Of a stretch of 64,000 nt of DNA, positions 52,972 through 62,380 are shown piece after piece. The notes beneath the pieces are model-generated. The model made no database searches. It had not been told where the DNA came from and saw nothing but the letters and a program-made list of their open reading frames with translations. The stretch is from an uncultured Eubacterium sp. (GTDB lineage: Bacteria > Bacillota > Clostridia > Lachnospirales > Lachnospiraceae), in contig CAJUIH010000003.1 of NCBI GenBank assembly GCA_910586045.1, positions 1 through 64,000 on the forward strand, read 5' to 3'. The position numbers and the translations under genes are program-made. Position 1 is the first letter of the stretch. Every line of letters starts with the position of its first letter.

Positions 52972-53074
52972 CAGCGTCCCCGCAGCCAATATGTAACGCC
53001 TTATCTGACTGTTGCAAAAGATAACGCCCGGCCAGCGAAAATTTTAAAAAATACTTTCTTTATAGAAAAAGATG

Positions 53075-53083
53075 TGCTATACT
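53075..53083 (+). promoter_or_regulatory. Extended -10 promoter of the SCIFF gene
   Basis: TGCTATACT with a weak upstream TTTCTT at the -35 position. It lies 67 bases before the start codon and 60 bases after the palindromic element. Confidence 0.6.
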
Positions 53084-53149
53084 ATAGCATGTTTGAGATA
53101 CTGTATTATTATAAACGGCAATAATTTTTCAAAATAAGGAGATCAGCAG

Positions 53150-53293
53150 ATGAAACACATTAAAACATTAAATACCAAAAGATTGCAGAATACCGTAAAA
53201 AAAGGCGGCTGCGGCGAATGTCAGACATCCTGCCAGTCAGCGTGCAAGACATCGTGTACCGTTGGAAATCAGACCTGTGAACGCAGCAAATAA
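53150..53293 (+). CDS. scfA: SCIFF ranthipeptide precursor
   Basis: A 47-residue precursor peptide of the six-cysteines-in-forty-five family. The leader is MKHIKTLNTKRLQNTVKKGG, and the core holds six Cys at 21, 24, 28, 32, 36 and 43 (CGECQTSC, ACKTSC, TC). The Thr/Ser residues between them are candidates for thioether crosslinks installed by the radical SAM enzyme downstream. AAGGAGATCAGCAG precedes the ATG. SCIFF peptides are near-universal in Clostridia; their function is not established, with a link to quorum-type control of solvent metabolism suggested in Clostridium. Confidence 0.95.
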   Translation: MKHIKTLNTKRLQNTVKKGGCGECQTSCQSACKTSCTVGNQTCERSK

Positions 53294-53351
53294 TTGCTGA
53301 TCAGGGTATATCGCATTATATGAAAAAACAATAAAAGCATGGGAACCATGC

Positions 53352-53398
53352 ACGCATAAAAGGACCGTTCGCGAAGCGTGCGGTCATTTGTGCGTTTT
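53352..53398 (+). terminator. Terminator between the SCIFF precursor and maturase genes
   Basis: GACCG-TT-CGC pairs with GCG-TG-CGGTC around GAA, and outer ACGCATAAA pairs with TTTGTGCGT, followed by five T residues. Readthrough would give much precursor and little maturase from one promoter. Confidence 0.75.
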
Positions 53399-53429
53399 TG
53401 TACACAGGAATATTTAAGGAGGATTATAG

Positions 53430-54797
53430 TTGGTTCATCAATATAAAAATAACGGCTATAATATAGTATTGGATGTAAACAGCGGAGCTGTCCATGTGGT
53501 AGATGAGGTGGTGTATGAAGTACTGCCTCTTTATGAGAACTGCCCGGTTGATGAGATTGTCATGCGGTTAAAAGACAAGTTTCCGGAACCGGACATCCGG
53601 GATGCGGCGGCGGAAATTACGCAGTTAAAAGAAACCGGGCAGTTGTTTACGCCGGACGCGTTTGAGGGGTGCGGATATGAGGCGTATATCCGGGAATTTA
53701 AAAACCGCGGTACCGTTGTCAAAGCGCTTTGCCTGCATATCGCGCATGACTGTAACCTGGCCTGCCGCTATTGTTTTGCGGGCGAAGGCGAATACCAGGG
53801 GCATCGCGCGCTGATGAGTTTGGAAACAGGAAAGGCCGCGCTTGATTTTTTGATTGCGCATTCCGGCAGCCGCAGGAATTTGGAAGTGGATTTTTTCGGC
53901 GGGGAACCGACACTGAATTTTGCGGTTGTAAAAGAGCTGGTTGCTTATGGACGGGAGCAGGAAAAACTGCATGATAAAAATTTCCGTTTTACGCTTACGA
54001 CCAACGGCGTGCTGTTAAATGATGAAATCATGGAATTTGCAAACAAGGAAATGTCAAATGTCGTGCTAAGCATCGACGGGAGAAAAGAAGTAAACGACAG
54101 AATGCGCCCGTTTCCGAACGGGACAGGCAGTTTCGATCTGATCATGCCGAAATTTCAGAAGTTTGCGGACAGCAGGCAGCAGGAACGATACTATGCCAGG
54201 GGGACATTTACACACCATAATCTGGATTTTTCCAAAGATGTGCTGTATTTGGCGGATCTTGGCTTTCGTCAGATTTCTGTAGAACCGGTCGTTGCGCCGC
54301 CGCAGGAAGATTATGCGATCAGGGAGGAAGACCTGCCGCGGTTATTTGAGGAATACGATTTTTTGGCAAAGGAAATCATCCGGCGCAGAAAAGAGGGAAA
54401 CGGATTTCAGTTTTTCCATTTTATGATTGACCTGGAGGGCGGCCCTTGTGTGGCAAAACGCTTGTCCGGCTGTGGTTCGGGAACGGAATACCTCGCGGTT
54501 ACCCCGTGGGGGGACTTATATCCGTGCCATCAGTTTGTCGGGAATGAAGCGTTTTTGATGGGGAATGTCTGGGACGGTGTCAAAAATACAGCGCTCCGTG
54601 AGCAGTTTAAAAGCTGCAATGTGTATGAAAAAGAAAAATGCAGGGAATGCTTTGCCAGATTTTACTGCAGCGGCGGGTGCGCGGCAAACGCCTATCATTT
54701 CCATGGATCGATACGGGAGGCGTACGATATCGGCTGCGCGCTGCAAAAGAAGCGCGTAGAGTGCGCGATTATGATAAAAGCCGCGGAATCGGAATAA
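53430..54797 (+). CDS. scfB: SCIFF maturase, radical SAM/SPASM thioether synthase
   Basis: A 455-residue enzyme that forms thioether bonds from Cys of SCIFF to partner residues. An N-terminal RiPP-recognition domain (about 1-90) binds the leader. The radical SAM cluster motif is CNLACRYC (residues 105-112). Auxiliary 4Fe-4S clusters are bound by Cys in CGSGTEYLAVTPWGDLYPCHQ and CNVYEKEKCRECFARFYCSGGC near the C-terminus. TTG start with AAGGAGG. The precursor lies directly upstream and secDF 35 bases downstream. Confidence 0.95.
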   Translation: MVHQYKNNGYNIVLDVNSGAVHVVDEVVYEVLPLYENCPVDEIVMRLKDKFPEPDIRDAAAEITQLKETGQLFTPDAFEGCGYEAYIREFKNRGTVVKALCLHIAHDCNLACRYCFAGEGEYQGHRALMSLETGKAALDFLIAHSGSRRNLEVDFFGGEPTLNFAVVKELVAYGREQEKLHDKNFRFTLTTNGVLLNDEIMEFANKEMSNVVLSIDGRKEVNDRMRPFPNGTGSFDLIMPKFQKFADSRQQERYYARGTFTHHNLDFSKDVLYLADLGFRQISVEPVVAPPQEDYAIREEDLPRLFEEYDFLAKEIIRRRKEGNGFQFFHFMIDLEGGPCVAKRLSGCGSGTEYLAVTPWGDLYPCHQFVGNEAFLMGNVWDGVKNTALREQFKSCNVYEKEKCRECFARFYCSGGCAANAYHFHGSIREAYDIGCALQKKRVECAIMIKAAESE

Positions 54798-54832
54798 ATA
54801 GGAATCCAAAACTAACAGAAAGGGGCAGAACA

Positions 54833-57022
54833 ATGAAAAAAGGAAAGGGCATAGCGATTGTTTGCATCATCCTGGCATGCATACTTGGCCTTGGGTATTT
54901 TGCTTCCATTATCCTGTCGCCGACAGGGCGCGGCGAGAACCAGAATATCATATTGGGCCTGGATCTGGCAGGCGGTGTCAGCATCACGTATGAAATTATG
55001 GAGAAAGATGCGACGGCTGAGGAAATCAGCGATACGGTGTACAAGCTGCAGCGTCGTGTGGAGGATTACAGTACCGAAGCAACCGTATCCAAAGAAGGGA
55101 GCGACCGGATCAACGTCGCTATTCCGGGCGTAACCGACGCGAATGAAATATTGGAAGAACTGGGTACGCCGGGTTCCCTCGAATTTCAGGATCCGGAAGG
55201 GAATGTCGTACTGACCGGGGATGATATAGTAGACGCGCAGCCGTCTTATGAAAATGACAACGGCACGCAAAGGCCGGTAGTAGAGCTTACGTTTACGGAT
55301 GAAGCGGCGGTTACGTTTGAAGAGTTAACAGGAAATAATATCGGAAAAGTCGTTCCGATCGTATACGATGGGGAAGTAATCAGCAGCCCGCAAGTCAATT
55401 CCAAGATTACAGGCGGCAAAGCGGTAATCCAGGGGCAGGAATCCTATCAGGAAGCAGAGATTTTGGCGTCACAGATCCGGATTGGTTCTTTATCGCTGGA
55501 ACTGCAGGAATTATCGTCCCAGGTTGTGGGCGCTTCCTTGGGCGAAGAGGCGATTTCCAGCGCATTGCTGGCGGCGGCAATCGGCTTGGCGCTTATTATT
55601 GTATTTTTGATCGCTTTTTACTGGATCGCGGGTATTGCGACTACGCTTGGCCTGCTTGTGTATGCGACGGGCGTTGTCGCGGTTATCTATTTATTTGAAA
55701 TTACGCTGACATTGCCTGGGATCGCGGGTATAATCCTCGGAATCGGTATGGCCGTGGATGCAAATGTGGTCATTAACGCCAGGATCAAAGAAGAACTGAT
55801 GCAGGGCAAATCAACCGGGGCCGCGATTAAGACTGGTTATCAAAAAGCATTGTCGGCGATTATCGACGGGAATGTGACGACGTTAATTGCGGCGGCCGTG
55901 CTTGCGATGAAAGGATCCGGTACGGTGAAAGGGTTTGCGTACACACTCGCGATCGGTATTCTTTTGTCCATGTTTACCGCGCTGGTTGTGACCCGCTATT
56001 CGATGTATGCAATCCATGCGATCGGATTTAAAGATGTCAAATACTACGGCGCGGCAAAAGAGCATAAAACGATTCATTTTATTTCCAAACGGTATGTATT
56101 CTTTGCCGTATCCATTGCCATTATCGCGGCGGGATTTATCGGGGAAGGCGTTAATTCCGCGCGCGGCAAGGGTGCGTTTAACTACAGTCTGGAATTTGTA
56201 GGCGGAACTTCCACAACCGTAGACCTTGGCAAGAATTATGAACTGGCGGAAATAGATTCGGAAATCGTTCCGCTGATCCGTGATGCGCTCGGAACCGCGG
56301 AGGTACAGGTACAAAAAATTGCGGATACTACGCAGGTTATATTTAAAACGCGCAATTTGGAACTGGAAGAACGGAAAAAATTCGCGCAGATTTTTACAGA
56401 AAACTATTCCGTAAAACAGGATGCGATCTCTTACCAAAACGTCAGTGAAACGATCAGTAAGGAAATGACGTCCGACGCGGTTTGGGCTGTGGTCATTGCC
56501 GTTGTACTCATGTTAATCTATATCTGGTTCCGTTTCAGTGATTTCCGGTTTGCCTCCAGTGCGATCATTGCGCTGGTGCATGATATTTTAGTCGTGATTA
56601 CGTGCTATGCGCTTGTACGTATTTCGGTAGGCTCGACCTTTATTGCGGTTATGCTCACGATCCTGGGGTACTCGATTAACGATACGATCGTTACGTTTGA
56701 CCGGATCCGTGAAAATATGAAATCCAGGGCGAAAGTAACACAGGACGAGCTAAAGGAAATCGCGGACAGGAGTATTACGCAGACTTTGTCCAGATCGATT
56801 AATACTTCGATTACCACGTTTGTGATGGTATTATTGCTGTATATTTTGGGCGTGGCTTCGATCCGTGAGTTTTCGCTGCCGCTGATGGTTGGGATTGTAA
56901 GCGGTACGTATTCTTCTATTTGTACCGCCACAGAGCTATGGTTTGAGATGAAAATCCGCCAGCGTTCTTCCAAGGCCCAAAATACAAAAGGTACAAAGAA
57001 AAAGGTGAAAAAAACAGCATAA
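54833..57022 (+). CDS. secDF: Protein translocase subunit SecDF (fused)
   Basis: A 729-residue fusion of SecD and SecF that uses the proton motive force to pull proteins through SecYEG from outside. SecD half: first helix, P1 region (ILGLDLAGGVSITYEI), then helices with GIAGIILGIGMAVDANVVINARIKEE. SecF half: NYSLEFVGGTSTTVDL, then DILVVITCYALVRI and GYSINDTIVTFDRIRENM. Twelve helices in total. The ATG at 54833 lies just after GAAAGGGGC. It follows the SCIFF maturase, a neighbourhood often seen in Clostridia. Fusion is the Bacillus/Lachnospiraceae form. Confidence 0.95.
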   Translation: MKKGKGIAIVCIILACILGLGYFASIILSPTGRGENQNIILGLDLAGGVSITYEIMEKDATAEEISDTVYKLQRRVEDYSTEATVSKEGSDRINVAIPGVTDANEILEELGTPGSLEFQDPEGNVVLTGDDIVDAQPSYENDNGTQRPVVELTFTDEAAVTFEELTGNNIGKVVPIVYDGEVISSPQVNSKITGGKAVIQGQESYQEAEILASQIRIGSLSLELQELSSQVVGASLGEEAISSALLAAAIGLALIIVFLIAFYWIAGIATTLGLLVYATGVVAVIYLFEITLTLPGIAGIILGIGMAVDANVVINARIKEELMQGKSTGAAIKTGYQKALSAIIDGNVTTLIAAAVLAMKGSGTVKGFAYTLAIGILLSMFTALVVTRYSMYAIHAIGFKDVKYYGAAKEHKTIHFISKRYVFFAVSIAIIAAGFIGEGVNSARGKGAFNYSLEFVGGTSTTVDLGKNYELAEIDSEIVPLIRDALGTAEVQVQKIADTTQVIFKTRNLELEERKKFAQIFTENYSVKQDAISYQNVSETISKEMTSDAVWAVVIAVVLMLIYIWFRFSDFRFASSAIIALVHDILVVITCYALVRISVGSTFIAVMLTILGYSINDTIVTFDRIRENMKSRAKVTQDELKEIADRSITQTLSRSINTSITTFVMVLLLYILGVASIREFSLPLMVGIVSGTYSSICTATELWFEMKIRQRSSKAQNTKGTKKKVKKTA

Positions 57023-57036
57023 CAGCATAGAAAGCG

Positions 57037-57073
57037 GACAGGCAGAAAGCAATTGGGTTCTGCCTGTCTTTTT
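57037..57073 (+). terminator. Terminator of secDF
   Basis: GACAGGCAGAA pairs perfectly with TTCTGCCTGTC around a ten-base loop, followed by five T residues. Confidence 0.88.
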
Positions 57074-57202
57074 CCGGTATAAATCCGTAGGTTATGCTTG
57101 AAATTATACTGCGGGGCATATATAATTATGCCTGATACCAAATAAATACACAGGTTGCAGACAAAAAGAAACAACTTGAGCAATACGAGAGGAGCTTATT
57201 TT

Positions 57203-58444
57203 ATGTATACGTTAGAAGATATCCAGGCTGTCGATCCGGAAGTGGCAGACGCGATTACAGCGGAATTGGACAGGCAGAACAGCCATATTGAATTGATCGC
57301 ATCGGAAAACTGGGTAAGCCCGGCGGTGATGTCCGCTATGGGCAGCGTCATGACCAATAAATACGCGGAAGGTTATCCGGGACACCGGTATTATGGCGGA
57401 TGCGAGTGCGTAGATGTGGTAGAGGAATTAGCCAGGGAACGCGCGAAAAAATTGTTTGACTGCGAATATGCGAACGTACAGCCGCATTCCGGCGCGCAGG
57501 CGAATATGGCCGTACAGTTTGCACTGTTAAAGCCAGGCGATACAGTTATGGGTATGAATTTAGACCATGGCGGACATTTGACGCATGGAAGCCCGGTGAA
57601 CTTTTCCGGCGCTTACTTTCACATTGTTCCCTATGGCGTGAATGACGAGGGATTTATCGATTACGACAAATTAATCGAAACCGCGAAAGAATGCAGGCCG
57701 AAAATGATTATCGCAGGCGCGTCTGCCTATGCAAGGACGCTTGATTTTAAAAAGTTCCGCGAAGCAGCGGACGCTGCCGGCGCATATCTGATGGTAGACA
57801 TTGCGCATATTGCGGGACTTGTAGCCGCCGGCCTGCATCCTTCGCCGATTCCGTATGCGGATGTTGTGACGACGACGACGCACAAAACGCTGCGCGGCCC
57901 GAGGGGCGGTATGATTTTGTGCAAAGACGCGGAGCTTGCAAAAAAATTCAAATTCAATAAATCCGTATTTCCGGGTATCCAGGGCGGCCCGCTGATGCAT
58001 GTGATTGCCGCGAAAGCTGTGTGCTTTAAGGAAGCGCTGGATCCGTCGTTTAAGGTATACCAGCAGAATATTGTGGACAATGCACAGGCATTGTGCGCCG
58101 GGCTTTTAAACCGCGGCATCCAGATTGTATCCGGCGGCACGGACAATCATTTGATGCTGGTGGATTTGACCAGCCATGGGCTGACAGGCAAAGAAGCGGA
58201 AGCGCGGCTGGACCTTGCGCATATTACGGCAAATAAGAATACGATACCGAATGATCCGCAAAAACCGACCGTAACAAGCGGGATCCGCCTTGGCACGCCT
58301 GCCGTGACGTCCAGGGGAATGCGTACGGAAGATATGGATCAGATTGCGGAGGCAATCGCGATTATGATCAAGGAGGGCGAACCTGGCGCGGAAAAAGCAC
58401 TTGCAATTACACAGACATTAACGGCTAAATATCCATTAAAATAA
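57203..58444 (+). CDS. glyA: Serine hydroxymethyltransferase
   Basis: A 413-residue PLP enzyme that converts serine and tetrahydrofolate to glycine and methylene-tetrahydrofolate. It has [42 protein letters not shown] and the PLP lysine in [14 protein letters not shown]. The ATG at 57203 has GAGGAG eight bases upstream; the longer reading from 57155 has no support. It lies alone between terminator hairpins. Confidence 0.97.
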   Translation: MYTLEDIQAVDPEVADAITAELDRQNSHIELIASENWVSPAVMSAMGSVMTNKYAEGYPGHRYYGGCECVDVVEELARERAKKLFDCEYANVQPHSGAQANMAVQFALLKPGDTVMGMNLDHGGHLTHGSPVNFSGAYFHIVPYGVNDEGFIDYDKLIETAKECRPKMIIAGASAYARTLDFKKFREAADAAGAYLMVDIAHIAGLVAAGLHPSPIPYADVVTTTTHKTLRGPRGGMILCKDAELAKKFKFNKSVFPGIQGGPLMHVIAAKAVCFKEALDPSFKVYQQNIVDNAQALCAGLLNRGIQIVSGGTDNHLMLVDLTSHGLTGKEAEARLDLAHITANKNTIPNDPQKPTVTSGIRLGTPAVTSRGMRTEDMDQIAEAIAIMIKEGEPGAEKALAITQTLTAKYPLK

Positions 58445-58461
58445 AAGGCCCGGCCGAATCT

Positions 58462-58496
58462 GCCCGGCTGCGGCACAGCGGGAAAAGCAGCCGGGC
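58462..58496 (+). terminator. Hairpin after glyA
   Basis: GCCCGGCTG pairs with CAGCCGGGC. Only ATTTC follows, so it may stabilise the mRNA end rather than terminate efficiently. Confidence 0.5.
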
Positions 58497-58547
58497 ATTT
58501 CACTATTTCAGGAAAACATGTGCAGCAGTGATTTTGGAGGGATACAA

Positions 58548-59837
58548 ATGCTTGATATCAAATTTGTCAGGGAAAACCCTGATCTTGTCAAACAGAATAT
58601 AAAAAACAAATTTCAGGAAAAAAAGCTTCCGCTTGTCGATGAAGTGATCGATCTGGACGAGAAAGCACGCAAAGCACAGCAGGAAGCAGACGCGCTGCGG
58701 GCCAGCCGCAACCAGCTTTCCAAACAGATCGGCGCCCTGATGAAACAGGGGAAAAAAGAGGAAGCGGAGGCGGTGAAAGCACAGGTAGCCCAGGATGCGA
58801 AGCGGCTTGCGCAGCTTGAAGCGCAGGAAAAAGAACTGCAGGAAAAAGTATGGAAACATATGATGGTGATTCCGAATATTATCGATCCGTCCGTTCCGAT
58901 CGGGCCGGATGATTCCTGCAATGTAGAAATCCAAAAATATGGGGAGCCTGTAGTACCGGAATTTAGCGTGCCGTACCACACGGAAATTATGGAACGGTTT
59001 GACGGGATTGATTTGGACGCGGCCGGAAAAGTAGCGGGCAACGGCTTTTATTACCTGATGGGCGATATAGCCAGGCTGCATTCGGCTGTCATTTCTTATG
59101 CAAGGGATTTTATGATCGACCGCGGCTTTACGTATTGCGTGCCGCCGTTTATGATCCGCAGTAGCGTTGTAACCGGCGTTATGAGTTTTGAAGAAATGGA
59201 TGCGATGATGTATAAGATCGAAGGGGAAGACCTGTATCTGATCGGAACGTCCGAGCATTCCATGATCGGCAAATTTATCGATACGATCCAAGAGGAAGAC
59301 AAGCTGCCGTATACGCTGACCAGCTATTCCCCGTGCTTCCGCAAGGAAAAGGGCGCGCACGGCATTGAGGAACGCGGCGTGTACCGGATCCACCAGTTTG
59401 AAAAACAGGAAATGATTGTTGTATGCAAACCGGAAGAATCTATGAAATGGTACGATCAGTTATGGCAGAATACCGTGGATTTGTTCCGCAGCCTGGATAT
59501 TCCGGTCCGCACATTGGAATGCTGTTCGGGCGATCTGGCAGACTTGAAAGTAAAATCCTGTGATGTCGAAGCATGGTCTCCGCGGCAGAAAAAATATTTT
59601 GAAGTCGGAAGCTGTTCCAACCTTGGAGACGCACAGGCCAGGCGCTTGAAAATCCGTGTCAAAGGAAAGGATAAAAATAAATATTTTGCGCATACGCTGA
59701 ATAATACCGTTGCCGCGCCGCCGCGGATGCTGATTGCTTTTTTGGAAAACAATTTGAACGCGGACGGCAGCGTCAATATACCGGAGGTTTTGCGTCCTTA
59801 TATGGGCGGTAAGGAAAAACTGGTTCCAAATAAATAG
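58548..59837 (+). CDS. serS: Seryl-tRNA synthetase
   Basis: A 429-residue class II aminoacyl-tRNA synthetase. Residues 1-110 form the coiled-coil tRNA-binding arm (VRENPDLVKQNIKNK, SRNQLSKQIGALMKQGKKEEAEAVK). Motif 2 is SPCFRKEKGAHG, then GVYRIHQFEKQEM, and motif 3 lies near RMLIAFLENN. The ATG at 58548 has TTGGAGGG. No T-box leader is visible upstream. It converges with the rlmI-like gene with two bases between them. Confidence 0.97.
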   Translation: MLDIKFVRENPDLVKQNIKNKFQEKKLPLVDEVIDLDEKARKAQQEADALRASRNQLSKQIGALMKQGKKEEAEAVKAQVAQDAKRLAQLEAQEKELQEKVWKHMMVIPNIIDPSVPIGPDDSCNVEIQKYGEPVVPEFSVPYHTEIMERFDGIDLDAAGKVAGNGFYYLMGDIARLHSAVISYARDFMIDRGFTYCVPPFMIRSSVVTGVMSFEEMDAMMYKIEGEDLYLIGTSEHSMIGKFIDTIQEEDKLPYTLTSYSPCFRKEKGAHGIEERGVYRIHQFEKQEMIVVCKPEESMKWYDQLWQNTVDLFRSLDIPVRTLECCSGDLADLKVKSCDVEAWSPRQKKYFEVGSCSNLGDAQARRLKIRVKGKDKNKYFAHTLNNTVAAPPRMLIAFLENNLNADGSVNIPEVLRPYMGGKEKLVPNK

Positions 59838-59839
59838 GA

Positions 59840-61039
59840 CTACGGTTCCTCACACACCTGGAAAATATAAAATTTTAGATAATAAGACGAATCAGATGCC
59901 CACAGAATCGGATGGTCTGGCGCCTGTGTGCGAAATTCCACCTGCCGCAGCCGTTTGTGGGCCTGGTTTGCCGCCTGCTGTAATGTTTTGGCAAACAGTT
60001 CGCTGGTCATAAAGTGCGAACAGGAGCAGGTAGCCAGAAATCCCCCGTTTTTTACGAGTTTCATGCCGCGCAGGTTGATTTCGCGGTAGCCTTTGACCGC
60101 GTTTTTCACAGAGTTTCTGGATTTGGTAAATGCGGGAGGGTCTAAGATGACGACGTCAAACTGTCTGTGCGCCTGTTCCAGTTCCGGCAGCAGTGCGAAG
60201 ACATCCCGGCAGAGAAACTGTACGCGGTCTTTACACCCGTTTAACTCGGCGTTGATGCGGGCCTGTGCGATTCCTGTTTCCGACGCATCCACGCCCAGGA
60301 CTTGTGCGGCCCCAGCCAGTGCGGCATTCAGCGCAAAAGAGCCGGTGTGGGTAAAACAGTCCAGAACGTCCGCATGGCGGCATAGTTTTCGGACCGCCAG
60401 ACGGTTATATTTCTGATCAAGGAAGAAGCCGGTTTTCTGTCCGTTTTGAACATCCACCATATATTTGACACCGTTTTCCAGTATCAAAACATTGGTGTCA
60501 AATGCCGCGCCCAAAAACCCTTTCCGGCGTTCCATGCCCTCCTGTTCCCGTACTTTAGCGTCGCTTCGCTCATATACGCCGCGGATTTGGATGCCGTCCT
60601 GGGCGAGTACCTGTTTCAGCAATTGTACAATCCTTTCTTTCATACGGTCAATCCCAAGCGCCAGGGATTCGACGACCAGTACATCCGAGAACTTATCGAT
60701 TACGATTCCGGGCAGAAAGTCCGCTTCCCCAAAGATAATCCGGCAGCTTTGCGTATCTACCGTTTTTTTGCGGTAATCCCACGCATTCTGCACCCGCTTG
60801 CGCAAAAAAGCATCGTCAATCGCCTGCTTGGCATCTCTTGTCATCATACGGATCCGTATTTTAGACTGTTCATTGATAAACCCTTTTCCAAGCGGATATC
60901 CGTCAAAATCCTGTACGGATACGAGGCCGCCGTTTACAAAGCTTCCGGTAACGGAAGCGATCTCATTGTCATAGATCCAAAGCCCGCCCGCTTTGACCGT
61001 ACGGCCTGCGCCTTTTTTTAATGTTATGACAGCACACAT
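59840..61039 (-). CDS. RlmI-like class I rRNA cytosine methyltransferase
   Basis: A 399-residue S-adenosylmethionine-dependent methyltransferase of the RlmI/YwbD type, predicted to make 5-methylcytosine in 23S rRNA. An N-terminal PUA domain (ITLKKGAGRTVKAGGLWIYDNEI) is followed by an EEHEE domain and a Rossmann core with DCFTHTGSFALNAALAGA and the LDPPAF motif, then GGFLATCSCSHF. The ATG at 61039 follows GAAAGGGAACAAC; an in-frame upstream ATG at 61090 has no ribosome site. It is the only gene between convergent serS and repeat F copy 2. Confidence 0.9.
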   Translation of the reverse strand: MCAVITLKKGAGRTVKAGGLWIYDNEIASVTGSFVNGGLVSVQDFDGYPLGKGFINEQSKIRIRMMTRDAKQAIDDAFLRKRVQNAWDYRKKTVDTQSCRIIFGEADFLPGIVIDKFSDVLVVESLALGIDRMKERIVQLLKQVLAQDGIQIRGVYERSDAKVREQEGMERRKGFLGAAFDTNVLILENGVKYMVDVQNGQKTGFFLDQKYNRLAVRKLCRHADVLDCFTHTGSFALNAALAGAAQVLGVDASETGIAQARINAELNGCKDRVQFLCRDVFALLPELEQAHRQFDVVILDPPAFTKSRNSVKNAVKGYREINLRGMKLVKNGGFLATCSCSHFMTSELFAKTLQQAANQAHKRLRQVEFRTQAPDHPILWASDSSYYLKFYIFQVCEEP

Positions 61040-61170
61040 GTTGTTCCCTTTCTTGTTTCGGTTTCTGTTGGTTTTAGTTGACAACTGCATACAGATATCA
61101 TAACATAAATGATAGGCTCAGGGGAAATAAAATAATCAGTGAAACTTTTCATGGCTTTTTCACGTCTTTT

Positions 61171-61270
61171 TTATATATATATTCGGTGATTGAATACTGC
61201 ACAATAAACCCGATAAACGGCGGGCCAGAAACAAATGCTATTGTGCTGAAATTTTACGCCGTTTATATAG
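61171..61270 (-). repeat. Dispersed repeat F, copy 2
   Basis: Reverse complement of 25276-25382, nearly identical with one fewer ATCGGGTTT-type unit. The interleaved complementary segments ATAAACGGCG/CGCCGTTTAT and GCACAATA/TATTGTGC are all kept. It lies in the divergent region between rlmI-like and the glycosyltransferase gene; in copy 1's orientation it reads toward rlmI. Confidence 0.85.
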
Positions 61271-61306
61271 TAGAGAAAAAACGGCAAATTGTGAGGGGGA
61301 TATTTC

Positions 61307-62380
61307 ATGGCAACTATCAGTTTGTGCATGATCGTAAAAGATGAAGAATCCGTATTGGACCGCTGCCTTGCGTCCATCGCGGACTTAATGGATGAAATCA
61401 TTATCGTAGATACCGGATCCACGGACCGGACCAAGGAAATTGCCGCCCGTTATACGGATCAAATATATGATTTTGTATGGGTCGATGATTTCAGCGCGGC
61501 ACGTAATTTTGCTTTTTCCAAAGCTACGGGGGATTATATTTATACGGCGGATGCGGATGAGGTATTAGATGCGGAAAACCACAGGCGCTTTGCGTTTTTA
61601 AAATATTCCATGGTACCGGAAATTGATATTGTACAGATGAAATATATTACACCGGATGAATACAATACCGTGATGAATATCCGCAACGAATACCGGCCAA
61701 AGCTTTACCGCAGGCTGCGCCAGTTCCGCTGGGTAGACCCGGTCCACGAAACGGTACAGTTACAGCCGCTTGTATTTGACAGTGATGTAGAAATCCTGCA
61801 CCTGCCGCAGTCACAGCACAGCGGGCGGGATTTTGCGCTGTTTTTGCGAATGTTTCAAAACGGACAGCCGCTTTCGGATAAACTGCATACGATGTATGCA
61901 AGAGAACTGTTTATTTCCGGTTCTGATCAGGATTTTGTCAAGGCGGAGCCAGTGTTTGCGCAGACGCTGCGGGAAGTACGGGAACCAACCGTGCGGCTGA
62001 AAGAAGCGGTATGTGTAATGTGCCGCTGTATGCGGGTCCAAGGCAGCCTGCCCGCATTTTTTAAATATGCGCTTCGTTCCATGGCCTATTATCCGTGCGC
62101 GGAAATCTGCTGTGAGCTTGGCATCTATTTCAAACAAATGAAAGATTACGAAGAGGCGGCACGCTGGTTTCTTTGTGCGGCACAGGAGACAGAGAGTATT
62201 TTGGATGTACATAAAAGCGGTGATTTTCCGCTTTTACAGCTTGCAGAGTGTTACGACTGCCTGACGCAGGACAATCCGGCTATGCGGGAAGAATATCAGC
62301 GCATGGAGCAGGAGTACCGTGCGAAAGCGCTGGAATGGGAAATGCCGGAGGAAATACCGCGATTTCCAGTAACCGTTTAG
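61307..62380 (+). CDS. Family 2 glycosyltransferase with C-terminal helical domain
   Basis: A 357-residue cytoplasmic enzyme. The N-terminal 210 residues are a GT-A fold (ISLCMIVKDEESVLDRCLASI, IIVDTGSTDRT, ARNFAFSKATGDYIYTADADE with the metal-binding DADE). The C-terminal part is helical and TPR-like (LGIYFKQMKDYEEAARWFLCAAQE). Such SunS/GT2-TPR enzymes transfer sugars to proteins or peptides in some bacteria; the substrate here is unknown. GAGGGGG precedes the ATG. The TAG stop lies inside the left terminal repeat of repeat D. Confidence 0.82.
   Translation: MATISLCMIVKDEESVLDRCLASIADLMDEIIIVDTGSTDRTKEIAARYTDQIYDFVWVDDFSAARNFAFSKATGDYIYTADADEVLDAENHRRFAFLKYSMVPEIDIVQMKYITPDEYNTVMNIRNEYRPKLYRRLRQFRWVDPVHETVQLQPLVFDSDVEILHLPQSQHSGRDFALFLRMFQNGQPLSDKLHTMYARELFISGSDQDFVKAEPVFAQTLREVREPTVRLKEAVCVMCRCMRVQGSLPAFFKYALRSMAYYPCAEICCELGIYFKQMKDYEEAARWFLCAAQETESILDVHKSGDFPLLQLAECYDCLTQDNPAMREEYQRMEQEYRAKALEWEMPEEIPRFPVTV

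Larger units (their letters stand above)
52324..53015. repeat. Composite palindromic element with terminal inverted repeats, copy B (most complete)
   Basis: Terminal repeats GTAACAGATCAGATAAGGCG at the left and its near complement ending at 53015 on the right share about 30 bp. Between them lie two large palindromes with the same core in opposite orientation (52371-52595 and 52743-52971), joined by a 145-bp linker. Each is about 225 bp and could form a very long hairpin. No protein-coding gene is carried; a 97-codon open frame across it is chance. It fills the whole gap between the TIGR04086 gene and SCIFF. Confidence 0.88.

Noticed and set aside
54638..54832. N-terminal extension of SecDF
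   Set aside because: It overlaps the end of the SCIFF maturase; the ATG at 54833 with GAAAGGGGC precedes the normal SecD signal-like helix.
58445..58547. T-box leader for serS
   Set aside because: The gap is too short and shows no T-box or specifier hairpin.
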